Below, piece after piece: positions 21,359 through 32,249 of a stretch of 64,000 nucleotides of DNA. The notes below the pieces were generated by a model. The model did no database searches and was not told the origin of the DNA. It saw nothing but the letters and a program-made list of their open reading frames with translations. Both the position numbers and the translations under genes were made by a program. Within the stretch, counting starts at the first letter, position 1, and the number at the start of each line of letters is the position of its first letter. This DNA comes from Terebella lapidaria (Eukaryota > Annelida > Polychaeta > Terebellida > Terebellidae): assembly GCA_949152475.1 (NCBI GenBank), contig OX424570.1, forward strand, positions 25,292,694 to 25,356,693. Direction: 5' to 3'.

Positions 21359-24300
21359 AGAGTATTCAGTTGTTGTGTCATTTTAGAATACAACATTATA
21401 CATGTATTTCAATTTACTAATACCTACGGAAATCATATGTTGAATACGCCAAATACTGTTGAATATTTTATTGAAATGCCATGCATAGTGAGCAATCACA
21501 ACCATGTTTCATGTACTTTGCTTCTCACACTTCGAAAATATATGTGATTTTCATTGCTTTGCTGCCGGGTCGAATATTCTTATCCAAAGCGAACCAACAA
21601 CTATGTTAATACTCTCTGGGCTAGGATTTGTCATCTGCAGATTTGATGGACCAGGGACCCAATCTGGCTTATGATTACTTGCACTTCCATAAATGTTTGT
21701 TTACGAAGTGTTTTCAGATGAAATTTATTATTCTGTGGCTTCAAATGCATTGCTCTCACCTTCCTTATCATATACTTCATCTACTCTCGCCTTCCTCATC
21801 GAATACTTCATTGAAGATAAGATGATCAAATCATGCCTCGTCTGGTAGGTGAAAGTTCATCGTTCTATCAACTCTAATTTGCATGGCGCCATAATGAGAT
21901 AAATATATGTGTTTCTGGAGACCTTGGTATTTATTGCCCCTCAAGTAAAACAATATACATTGATAAATCACTCACACAGCAGCGAATTCTGGATGATAAT
22001 ATGCTACGAAATTTGGAGGTACTTATCTAAGATGGGACTGATTACTTTTCTGCTTACCTAATATAACTTGTGTGGTGTGATCTAAGAAAAAATGCCATTA
22101 TTTGCCTCCCAAATAAGGTGGCTTGTTAAACGTCAAAGGTCAACTGCCAATCAATGGTAGATGCTGGCGGTAACTATATGGCATCAGATGCTGAATGTAG
22201 TGTCCATGACAATAAAAAGAACAGATTCGAGATGCCAGCTGCAAGTGTTTTTGGCAGTGTTGGCGGTTGTCATGGAAGACTTGCCCCTCGTCTTGGAAGG
22301 AACACTAGATTTATTTCCCCTTCAATAGCAGAGATAAACTGTTGGGGAAGTCTTTTGTTCTCTATCAGGCTTGAAAGTGAAAAGCAAATATCGAAAGCAG
22401 CTGATCTAAATAACTTGTTTTAATGCGTCATTGCCAGTAGAAAATGATGTGAGTTGTGGGAAAAAAGTGTGGACCTGAAAGTATGTGTTGTCGAGTTGTT
22501 CAACGTTGCATATGATATCTGTGAATGGCGTTAGCGTCTCCATGAGACAGTTGTGCATAACATAGATGTACTGATCCCCATCACTGCCTGTTCAAAATAT
22601 AGTACATATGTCTTGGAGATTCTCCCTTCTTTTCACCCCTAGTAGCAGAAGTTTGTCTTGCAGGAGCATACTTGAAGTTTTAGAAACTGTATGGCATTAA
22701 TCTAGTCTTCTAGTTTCGTGTCATTCAACATCACAGGGAGTGTATGGTATGGGAACTGAGATGGCCTTGTTGTGCCTGCAATCATGCACTGCAAGGGCTT
22801 TGGTGATCATGGTGAATATTATTGATAATACTGATGTCATTAACCTTTCAGCTTCTGTTGTTCGGCTTCCACGATCCATACCTTCACCATTTCTAAGGGG
22901 CAATAATTGAATTCTTGACAGTTTCTTCAATATTTTATCATATTCTTGTGTCATGAATTTTCAAAAGAACTGTTCCAAATATTGGTAAGATATGGGGAAA
23001 TGTCATTTGCTGTACTTATGTCCGCGTGATCAGTAATATAGGTATTATAGACGAATACTTCTGATCTGAAAGCGAACCTGTGGTGAAAACTTGATTTTGT
23101 GTCACCTTTCAATAACCGTAAACTTAGGGGAGAAGTGTCAAAATTCATCGAGTTGCCCGTGGCTGAATGAGTTTAGTACTGAAGTCACGTCTGATTACTG
23201 AACAGGAATTGACACCAACATATCAACAATGACAAAAGAATCATTTCTTGTTCTTTTCTAACCAGAGGCCAAAATGAGACAACATTGTTAGAGACTGTCA
23301 CATCTGACAACACAAGAGTGGTTCCCCCATCACTTTGGCAAAGACGAAAGATATTGGATTAAAAAAATAGGTAATATGTCATGGATGGTTCCATTCAATT
23401 TCGCATGGTACCATAATACCTTTCCATTGATGTGTTATGCACCACAAGTTAATCAGAAGCATTCGTTCTGGCAAAAATATCTGAAAACTGCTTGATGGGT
23501 TAGTGGTTGGTTCATAGCGGTGGATATCATGGCATATGTGTATCTCGTAACTGCATTATATCATTCACTACGAAATATAATGTTTTTTTCACATATTACT
23601 TAGTATCTAATGCAATAATTTTTAAGACAGAAACTAATGATATGTCGTCAAAAAAAACTGTGTGATTTTTGTGACATGTCGATTTTAAACTCTTATACAT
23701 CGTGACCTTTAAGTCGTGAACTATCATTAATTAATTAACTCACTTAATTTCAGATATTCACCCTAGACAGAAATGTCATCATTTATATGCCATATAAATG
23801 ATATCCCATGTCTGGTCATATTTGTACCTATTCACTGTACTGTTTGACATGCAGATTCTCAGATTCTCGTAGTTCCCGATTCTATACTTTATTAGTGGTA
23901 TAAATCTTGATAGCAAGTGAGCTCTCACCATGCTATATACAGAAAGTCAACGGGGGCTAGAAGGTATTTCTCGGTTGTGTCCACATACTTGAGACCATTG
24001 GTGATCAAAGGAGTATGTTCTGTCAGCAAAATCCCATTTCCTCACAAGCACCATTAGAATTACGCCACTTAGAGATTCCGTTTTATGTTCTCGGCAATAG
24101 CAGCAGACATCTTATGACAGTTTGGGGGCTACTGACTGTGGGTGAATCTATCTTTGGATATTTGTCTGATTTTGCCCACGAAAGAACCTGATAATAGTAG
24201 GTTCCGAACTGTCATGACATTGCTATGTTTTACCTTATAACAACAATGCTATATATGCTAATACTAGAAAGAAGACTCGTCTACTGGGTGGCTATCATTT

Positions 24301-24975
24301 ATTACCGTATGACATGTTTTTCATGCGAGCAGCATAACTCACCCAGATTCGGTCTTTTTACATCAAAATATATTGAATGTATTTTATCCTGTTCAAAGCT
24401 GTGGATTGTTTCCTAAAAAATATCCTTAGCTATTCTCATAGAATGCAGAGGTTTTACCGTTGGGATGTGATGAGTGACTACAATAAGTAATCGAAAAAAA
24501 TTATTTAACAAACTCCTTGATTATGTTATTGTATATAAAATCTTCTCTGGGTAGGTTTCTCATCCAAGCGAATGACCCACTTCTATTCTTTTAGTATAAC
24601 TACATGGGAAACAACTGCTGGCAGTTTTGGTTTGGTTTTTGAAGCCTGATAACATCAACATGCTTTCTCAAAAACCGAAAAACCTGTCATAATCAAATAG
24701 GTCAAGATGGAATCGATAATCAATTAAGATTAAAGTGTTCATGTTGTTATTTTATGTCGTTTCAATAACATTTGCTAGTATGGTTATTACTGCAATTGGA
24801 GGCCAGAATCTCGAGGAAAATATTGCCAGTATCCTCACATGCTTTAATTATAAATGTTTTATCTAGGTCAAGTAGCAATCAATACAAGCAATTCTTACAT
24901 GTTCCATTTAATGAGTATATTGAGACTGATATTATTAGCTACTTGTCTTTATGCCCGACCTGGAACCAGAAATGG
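21359..24975 (+). repeat. Segmental duplication copy B, right block
   Basis: This block aligns in order with 10390-14310. Landmarks are TTTGATGGACCAGGGACCCA at 21641-21660, AGGCCAAAATGAG at 23266-23278, TAGAAAGAAGACTCGTC at 24264-24280, and ACTTCTATTCTTTTAGTATA at 24579-24598. The long frames in it (21628-21825, 22154-22423, 22721-22954) differ from those in copy A, so none looks like a conserved exon. At about 22562 it keeps only the outermost bases next to where copy A carries the 11556-11872 repeat. Confidence 0.8.
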
Positions 24976-25700
24976 TGAACAAGGGTGGTATTGGCTTCCT
25001 ACCAAACCTCTTTTCAAGATGAGAGCAGCATACCTTTATAATATCATATTTTCAGAAAATTGCCTTTGTTTACATTGAGTTCGCTTAATGGGAAAAAATC
25101 ATTCAATATTGGTAGCCATCTTGGATTTTGGTGGCCTCGTCAAGGTTCTAGTGATAACCCTCTTTTGGTCACTATGGCTCATACAGTAGAACAGATATTG
25201 ACGCAAATGGTGCACTGGTACTGACATGACCGTGTATAAGCTCTCTCAACCCACAGAACATTACTTAGTAATCATACTGAATAACGAACAAGAAAGCGTC
25301 AGGAAATATTGTAAAAGACATGTGTCGCCTCTTAGCGGTGCATAGCTCGATTTAAAGTGGGGAAAGGGAAGTTTATTTCAGTCTGCATTGCTGTAGTTTT
25401 GACATACTTTAATTATAGTCACATAGTTTTCACTATTCTGTGAATAACAAGATCAGGGACTTTGCAGACTCAAATGGAACAATTTCCAAACCTTTTCCAG
25501 ACCCGTATCAATTCGAAACACCTATGCACGATAGCTTGTTAATATAAATCTAACATGCTACATAAACTTGACTTGTACGCTTAGGCTCCATTATTCAATC
25601 TATACATATAGTATTCGACCTGCAGAACAACAATTTTTGGGTGAAATATTTCGTCAAACTGCACCGAACGAGAAAAATCGCTATAAAACATTGTGCACCC
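24976..25700. repeat. Rearranged end of copy B
   Basis: Three pieces of the copy A side are joined here. Bases 24976-25080 match 16840-16960 directly. Bases 25085-25140 match 17500-17600 in reverse. Bases 25290-25690 match 14310-14700 in reverse. The order of pieces differs from copy A, so this end was rearranged at least twice. No gene was seen. Confidence 0.7.
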
Positions 25701-26325
25701 TGTCACCAGTACCGAGTAGAAAATCGATACAGACAAAGCGCCGTGTCAGCGGTGTTTGATCACCCGTCCCCTTTTGCCTGTTTTTTACCGACTGTCATAT
25801 CAATATAATTCCATAAAGATTGTGTAGATTTGAAGAGATTCCTATAAATACAAATGCCTCATATTTCTAAGATCTCGTTAAGTGCTGCAAAATAAATGCC
25901 CATTCAATCATGTTCAAAACTTCATGATCGCAAGTATACTGGGTACATCGGTTGATAAGAAGGGGAGCGGTACGTGCATGAATATTTTTTGACAAACCCC
26001 GACAATTTGAATGGTGGGCAATACGTGCTCAAGCCATGATGATCAACAAGCCATCCATACGGTGTTTGGGAATTCCAGGGAAGCCGCTCTCTGATCGGTC
26101 AAATCTATCGAAGTACTCGCAATATTTTGAGGTTGTCAGGCATGAAGAAAATTTGATAACGTTCTGCGTAGGAAACTATTTACTTCGTGTAGGAAACGTT
26201 TGCTTCGCGAAGGAAAGATTTGTTCCGTGTGTAATTAAAATATTTATATCTGAAATTGTTTTTTAACGAAATTAATCTAATTGTGGCAGAAATAAGCCAC
26301 CATAGAAACGCCTGATTTCAGCAGC
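25701..26325. other. Intergenic, nothing recognised
   Basis: The sequence is AT-rich with short frames only. A frame at 26036-26266 contains an internal short repeat (YLLRVGNVCFAKERF-like), from three similar 20-bp units near 26166-26226 (ACTTCGTGTAGGAAACG, GCTTCGCGAAGGAAAGA), and does not look like a protein domain. Confidence 0.4.
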
Positions 26326-26329
26326 TGCT

Positions 26330-26620
26330 TATGGACTTCAACAATTGAATCCCCGATTTTGCCTCATTGGATGAAGTTTCGTTTCTATCACTGGGATATC
26401 AGAAATCTTCATACTTGGTGGTAGTTCCATTATTTATTATCCCCATTCTGCTTCATAACTTGTCCCAAGGAGATTTTCATCTTCATCCCACGCTCGTACG
26501 TCCTTTTGTTGTTCAAAACATTTTTTCCCTCGTGTTTGTTCACGTACAAATCACCTACATTCTAAGTTATATGGGGAGAGTGTGTATTGTTTGTTGCCCT
26601 ACCGCAGGATGTTGGATGAG
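26330..26620 (+). repeat. Duplicated module, partner at 42270-42560
   Basis: Strings such as ACAAATCACCTACATTCTAA, TATATGGGGAGAGTGTGT and CCTACCGCAGGATGTTG recur with substitutions at 42319-42387. The pair is diverged. It opens the series of modules that continues at 32.2 and 44.6 kb, so it probably belongs to an older 12-16 kb duplication. Confidence 0.6.
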
Positions 26621-27198
26621 CTAATATCCTTTCAATGAGACAATGAATTTATTCTTTTGTGGGAAAGAGAAACAACAGAGAATCACGAACGGGACATTCT
26701 CAAAAATCTCCATTATCAGAGCAGCTGTTGGAATCGTTGATCCCTTAGAACCCCAAATTATACTAAATCATTTTGCTGATGATGTGATTAAGTTGCCAAT
26801 TATCATATATTAACCAAAAATAAGCATCCTGTGAGTGTATATTGCATACAGATTAGTTATAGTATGTATATACCATTTAATTCATGATCACAGTGCTTAT
26901 TTCCTGACAGTCAGATTGAAGGCTATTAAAAGTGACATACACCGCGAAGGTTTTCTACTGATCAATACACGAATACATATTTTGGTGACATGAAAAATGA
27001 TTTCAGTTTCCCAACATATTACCTTGCACACTTTTGTTGTAATCAACACTTTGTAGATAACTTAATGTAGATAAAAGATCGCGATTAGGACCTAACGCCT
27101 CTCGTGGCAATATTATTAGTTGCAACTACCATAATAGTCGAGAGAATGATAAATAAAAATCACTAAAATAAACAAAACATTCGAAACGTCATACTTGT
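26621..27198. other. Intergenic, nothing recognised
   Basis: AT-rich sequence with no long frame, tandem repeat or recognised element up to the SINE target duplication. Confidence 0.5.
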
Positions 27199-27216
27199 AA
27201 ATCTGATGACTATTAT

Positions 27217-27457
27217 TATTAAAAAAACCGCCTCTTTGGCCGAGTGGATGGGACCGGTGGCTCTTGAAGCAACGAAGCTCAGAGGCGGTAGGTGAAGCGG
27301 GTTCGATCCCCATCACCGGCACAAAGTAGGTGGAGTTTTCATCCTGGCAATGCAAAGGTTTCTCCATTCGAATGTGCTTCCCAAATTCTAAATTGTCACC
27401 CGACGGGGGATGGGGAAGACAGGCAGAATTGCCTATCATCATGGACCGTCGTTAAAT
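27217..27457 (+). mobile_element. tRNA-headed SINE with 18-bp target duplication
   Basis: The head carries a polymerase III A box (TGGCCGAGTGG, 27237-27247) and B box (GGTTCGATCCC, 27300-27310). The spacing suits a tRNA with a long variable arm, such as Leu or Ser. A body of about 130 bp without coding sequence follows, ending GTTAAAT. The duplication AAATCTGATGACTATTAT flanks it exactly (27199-27216 and 27458-27475). On the right flank its last part is then repeated twice (GACTATTAT). I could not assign a central-domain family. The perfect duplication suggests fairly recent insertion. Confidence 0.88.
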
Positions 27458-27639
27458 AAATCTGATGACTATTATGACTATTATGACTATCATAAGAATA
27501 TGTTGTGAAACTCAAAGTTGAGAATTTATAGATATAAATTTTATGAAGTACGGTAATGAACAGAATACCTGATTAACGATCGCAAATCAACAGTACCAAT
27601 GTTCTTTGATAGCAGCCTCATTGTTTTGTGCTGCTAGTT

Positions 27640-28540
27640 CAATATGAATGTACCGCACGCACGTCCTGTGCGGTGTAATATTTTCGTCTGCCTCAGGCGG
27701 ACATATTCCTTTATTATCGTCCATTTGCCGTGTATTTCCATTTGGAATTCCATAGTGTAGATTTGTAAATCATCCAAAATTGTTAAATCGTTATGTAAAG
27801 TTATTGACTACCGTCCGCTCTTCGGGATCCTCGAGGATAGTCCTCTCTCATCCGAGTCCTTGCGGACGCGCATCCGCTATTCCGGATCCTTGCGGCGGGG
27901 CCGCTCACCGGAGGTCGCTGCGGACACGGTAACTACTTCAGCATTAACGGTAACCAGGTAACAGCCCACCCGACACTCCCAGGCCTACGGACACCGTTCA
28001 GAAACTAGTTCATCCCTACGGTGTTAACTGGCGGGGCCTGGCGAGCCGCGGTCTGCCTCGGGGACGGAACCCCGTACAGTCCGACATGCTGGCCAGAGCC
28101 TGGAAGGGAGAGAACTGGCGATCCACAGGGCTTGCGCCCCCGAGTCAGCAACTTGTCTCTCCCAGCCCGGGCCTCCCCATGGAAATCGTCCCCAGGGCTC
28201 TAGGAGCCCTCTACTCAGAACCAGGGAACGCAAAGCTCATGGCGAACTTCGCGTGCGTCCTAGTCACTATCTCTCGGACAATCTCCTCGATCGAGTCGCT
28301 TCCAGTGTATATATAATACACCACAAGCTGTAGGGCGCACGCGAGGTCTAATCGATCCATTATTATAGTTTACTGGAGCGTAAATTACAATGCGTCGCCG
28401 TGGCAACGCACGCTCGAACGGAGCGTGTCAAAACAAGGCCAAGTACGAAAAGGCCACATAAATGGCATTTATGTTTACAATCACCTGCCGCGTGCTTAGG
28501 GCAAAATCGCCACAGTTATATATATTTTGCCACCATAAAT
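27640..28540. other. GC-rich island of unknown origin
   Basis: This 0.9 kb is far richer in G and C than anything else in the window, most of all from 27830 to 28260. It has a hairpin near the left edge (CCGCAC...GTGCGG, about 27654-27674), a TCTGCCTCAGGCGGA palindrome at 27689, and inverted arms at about 28248-28262 and 28331-28346 (TTCGCGTGCG against CGCACGCGA). Frames are open on both strands (28021-28203, 28024-28233, 28086-28316) as expected for GC-rich DNA, and none resembles a family I know. It could be an inserted mobile element, a GC-rich host exon or promoter, or foreign DNA. Confidence 0.4.
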
Positions 28541-29275
28541 CTTTGTTGTACATGTGTTTTCAAATAGTAACTGATGATTGGGAGCCATTCATGGGAGCCG
28601 CCATTTTGATACCGTATTTCCGATGAATATTGCCAGGCAACGGATGGTTTCCCATAATTGTGCTAAGTTCGGAGTGACTAGCTGTTATAGTAATTTTATT
28701 ATGAATAAACCAGGAGTTGTATTGGTCCAATTGTATGTTATTCGAGTAGTAAATAAATTAATCTTTGTATAGGAATTTTATATTGAGCAGAAGTCATTAT
28801 TTTCATATTTTCCCAAAATTTAAAGTATTCCACAGCCAATTTGGGGATCCCAAAAATAGAACAACAGTTATTTTAAATTCATTCTGTTCCCGACCTTCAA
28901 GGAGTAAAACACATCATAATTTTTTCTTGTCGCATTCGATTTTTCGATCAATGTAACTGATTTTCGGAGACATTGAGCTGCTAGCAACCATGGTAAATAT
29001 TCCATCCTGACAATATAGTACATTTGTGTAATTTCCAGTGAAGACTGAATAGTCTCACACAGAATATTATCGTACTGTATCTATTGAGTTCAATATAATT
29101 TACTGGGATATTTCCGAGCTTGATTAATTTAAAAGTTGTATAGCTTCATTGTTTAGAGGTTAATTGAATAAATGGCTTTTGTTTTATTATTAATTCAGAG
29201 TTGTGGTCTGTTCATTTTGACATACTATCCTGATACGAAATGTAAACACGCAACAAATTCGCGTGTATTATTTTA
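28541..29275. other. Intergenic, nothing recognised
   Basis: Plain AT-rich sequence with no gene, element or tandem array. Confidence 0.5.
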
Positions 29276-29279
29276 TCAT

Positions 29280-29445
29280 GATACATTGACTAGGAATAGC
29301 AATAATATCATATTACACCCAACAATCATATATGACACGCAACAACATATATTACACCCAACAATGATATATTACACGCCACAATAACACTTAACAATAA
29401 TTTATTACGCCCACTATAATAATAATAATAATAATAATAATACTT
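29280..29445 (+). repeat. Degenerate ATTACACCCAACAAT repeat plus (ATA)n microsatellite
   Basis: Units of about 22-24 bp built on TATTACACCCAACAATGATA repeat about five times. They are followed by a run of about eight ATA units near 29418-29443. Confidence 0.85.
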
Positions 29446-29680
29446 TACACCAATCGGGTTGGGTTGGTGGTGATAAATTGTTTCTCAATGATTATTATAT
29501 AAATGGAAACATTTTTCTATTTTGATATACGTTGTAAGGGTCTTAGTATACAGGTGAATTTATATACTAAAAATGAAAGATACATTTGAATACTTCAGTA
29601 TGGACCAGCAGTCATATTCTCATAATTTAATACAATTGTTAGCAAAATACATGTATGGTATCCCACAGAATCTCGTATGC
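29446..29680. other. Left flank of the LINE
   Basis: AT-rich unique sequence. A 61-codon frame at 29573-29758 runs into the LINE tail and is not a gene. Confidence 0.5.
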
Positions 29681-32215
29681 ATTATTATTATTATTATACC
29701 ATATATTAAAGTGCATTATTCATACAGAGGTATGCTCGAATGCACTGTACAAACATAAAAACAATGACAATAAGACAACAATAACATGACTAAAAATAAA
29801 TGGTAGACACTAAAAAGAAAATGACAGGGAAATAACTAAAATTACGAATATACAAGTCTAAACAAATAAGTTTTGAGACTAGATTTGAAGCTTGAAAGAG
29901 TGTTTTTGTCCCTTAAATCACAAGGCAGGTTGTTCCAGAGTCTCGGGGCAGCAGACCGAAATGATCGGTCGCCGAACGCCTTGGTCCTGGTTCGAGGGAC
30001 GATAAGTGAGATGATGTCCTCTGAACGGAGGGACCTGGCAGGAGTGTACACCTGAATCATATCCCGCAAATATCCGGGAGACATTCCATGGAGAGCACGG
30101 TAGACGTGGACTAGCACTTTGTATTCTATCCGTGTCTGTACAGGCAGCCAATGTAAATCCCGTAGGATGGGTGTTATGTGTTCACGTCGTGGAGTATACG
30201 TGATTATACGAGCAGCTAAGTTTTGAACACGTTGGAGTTTGTTGATCAACGAGATGGGAAGGAGGTAGAGCAACACATTGCAATAATCCAATCTCGCAGT
30301 CACTAAGCCATGGACCAGTGACTTCGTGGCATCACGGGAGAGATACCTTCGTATACGTCCGATGTTTCGGAGTTGTCCATAGCACGAGCGACAAACACTG
30401 TTGACATGTTCTTCCATAGTTAAGTGGGAGTTGAACAACACGCCCAAGTTCCTGGTAGAAGAAGCAGGACGGGATGTAGACTCTCCAAGCCTGATAGAAA
30501 TAGGACGAGGTACAGTTTTGTCAGTCTTCGAGGTGAAAAGCATCAGCTCGGTTTTGTCAGTGTTCAACAGAAGTGTGTTCTGAGTCATCCATGTGTTGAT
30601 GTCACGGAGGCAGGCTTCAATTCTGGAGAGTGCCTGATCGATGTGTATATCATCACTACAGTCAAACGAATATCTGCGTGTCATCTGCATAGAAATGATA
30701 TGCAAGTCCATGTTGTCTAATGACGTCACCCAGTGATTTGGTGTACATAGTGTACAATTTGGGACCAAGCACCGATCCCTGAGGAACACCTGAGTGCAGT
30801 TTCACTGGAGGCGATTGCTCATTTCCTATGAGAACTGACTGGTACCTATCAGAGAGATAGGAGGACATCCAGTTCAGAGCAACACCTTTAATCCCAAATG
30901 AGTGTTCAAGGCGCATCAACAGAGTATTATGATTGATGACGTCAAACGCTGCAGATAAATCTAAGAGAATTAGAACTGCAGCTGATCCTGGACGGTCGAT
31001 TGCTTCCAAAATGTCACTTTGCACCTTGATGAGGGCAGTTTCAGTGGAGTGAAACTCTCGATAAGCCGATTGATGTGACTCATACAGCTGGTTTTGCTGG
31101 AGGTGTGATTCCAACCGATCTGCTACCACTCCCTCCAGAACTTTGGATACGAAGTTTAGATTTGATACCGGACGATAATGTTTCAAGTTATCTGGGTCAA
31201 GTCCCGGCTTTTTCAATAATGGCTTGACCATGGCAAGTTTGAAATCCGTCGGGACAACACCAGTTGTGAGAGAGGTGTTTATATTGTTCTCAATAACGGG
31301 AGTAAGTTCATCTACACACTGCTTGAGGAGCCACGTTGGAAGTGGATCCAAGTTGCAGGTGCTTGCAGGGGCCTTTTTAATAAGGATACAAATCTCCTCC
31401 TTTGTAGCCGGAACAAATGATGTGAGATGCTGGGCAGAGCCTGTAGATATATCCAAAGGGCAAGACATCTGGTTGAAACTTCTACTGATCCTGAGAACTT
31501 TCTCAGAGAAGAAGTTCTGGAAAGTTTCAGCCAGAATGAGCGCAGATTTATGATGTGGGAGAATGGAGCTGGAACTCACTCCCATGAAGTGATTGGCCAC
31601 CCTGAAGATGGTTTTTGAGTCTTTGTTGCAATCTGTAATTTGTTCAGAATAGAAAGTTCTGCGAGTGTTTTGTAGAGCTTTGTTGTATCTGACGCACTGA
31701 TTACTGTACATCAAATGATGAACTTCCAATCTGGACTTGCGACAAGTGCGCTCGAGCTGTCGACGAATCTTTTTTTCAGCATGAAGTTCATCCGAAAACC
31801 ATGGAGCATGTAGTCTAAGAGTGATGGTTCTGTGCTTCAAAGGAGCGTGTATGTCAATGACCTTACGAATGTTGGTGAGGTAATCATTGACCAAGTCATT
31901 AACGTCATGATTACCGGTTCGAAGGTTGGAAGATTGAGCGATATCCTCTTTGAATTTCTCAACATCAATGGCCGGTATTTTCTGTAAGACACATGCTTTT
32001 GTGAAGCTTGTGGCTTGCACAGAACTGTATTCATATGAACAGCGTAATGATCCTCTGATAGATTTCCAGAGTTGTCACAGAGCCCTGGATCTATCACATG
32101 AACTTCGCTGACTATGTCATCTGTGTCTTTGACGATGACAACATCAAGCGTGTGGCCTTTCTTGTGCGTTGGTTGACATACAAGCTGTTTCATGCCCTAT
32201 GCATTCAGAAGTCCA
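29681..32215 (-). mobile_element. CR1/L2-group LINE, 5'-truncated
   Basis: On the minus strand this encodes the end of an endonuclease (QLVCQPTHKKGHTLDVVI, then SEDHYAV with the catalytic DH), a reverse transcriptase and a C-terminal tail. RT motifs in order are YRPVSNLNFVSKVLE, LDLSAAFD (near 30965), SGVPQGSVLGP, FYADD (near 30685) and the TELMLF region. The tail (RLWNNLPCDLR, SSFKSSLKTYLFR) is typical of this group. A 3' UTR of about 150 bp ends in a (TTA)n tract at 29681-29697. The front half of the endonuclease and any ORF1 are missing. There is one in-frame stop near 32197 and two single-base frame changes, in an A-run near 31988 and near 30668. It is thus a dead but young copy. Confidence 0.95.
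29842..32215 (-). pseudogene. LINE ORF2 (endonuclease-RT), frameshifted
   Basis: The ORF2 reading runs from the endonuclease remnant (to about 31990) through a connector (EKFKEDIAQSSN, then RKVIDIHAPLKHRTITLR), the RT (about 31400-30660) and the C-terminal region to the stop at 29842. The longest intact piece is 452 codons (30662-32020). The next is about 275 codons of the following frame, from the end of the RT to the stop. All key RT residues, including the YADD aspartates, are present. Antisense frames in the same interval (for example 31224-31553) are shadows. Confidence 0.9.
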
Positions 32216-32244
32216 TATACACTACTAATGCATAGTAGTGTATA
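32216..32244. repeat. Perfect 12-bp-arm hairpin at the LINE 5' junction
   Basis: TATACACTACTA (32216-32227) and TAGTAGTGTATA (32233-32244) are exact reverse complements, with ATGCA between. The hairpin abuts the last recognisable LINE codons. It is not seen at the aligned place near 44.6 kb, so it may have formed when the LINE inserted. Confidence 0.85.
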
Positions 32245-32249
32245 CATCG

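Noticed and set aside
22154-22423. Conserved exon shared with 5225-5491 (VHDNK and VGGCHG similarity)
   Set aside because: The two frames do align with some residue similarity, but the copies at 11.25, 18.1, 35.5 and 49.3 kb carry frame-breaking indels. I could not separate this from ordinary DNA-level similarity of the repeat.
27231-27322. A working tRNA gene (Leu/Ser-like)
   Set aside because: The A and B boxes are good but the acceptor arms do not pair well, a SINE body follows, and an 18-bp target duplication flanks the whole unit.
28021-28316. Proteins in the GC-rich island
   Set aside because: Open frames on both strands are expected at this base composition, and no domain was recognised.
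31224-31618. ORFs antisense to the LINE
   Set aside because: They are shadows of the minus-strand RT frame.
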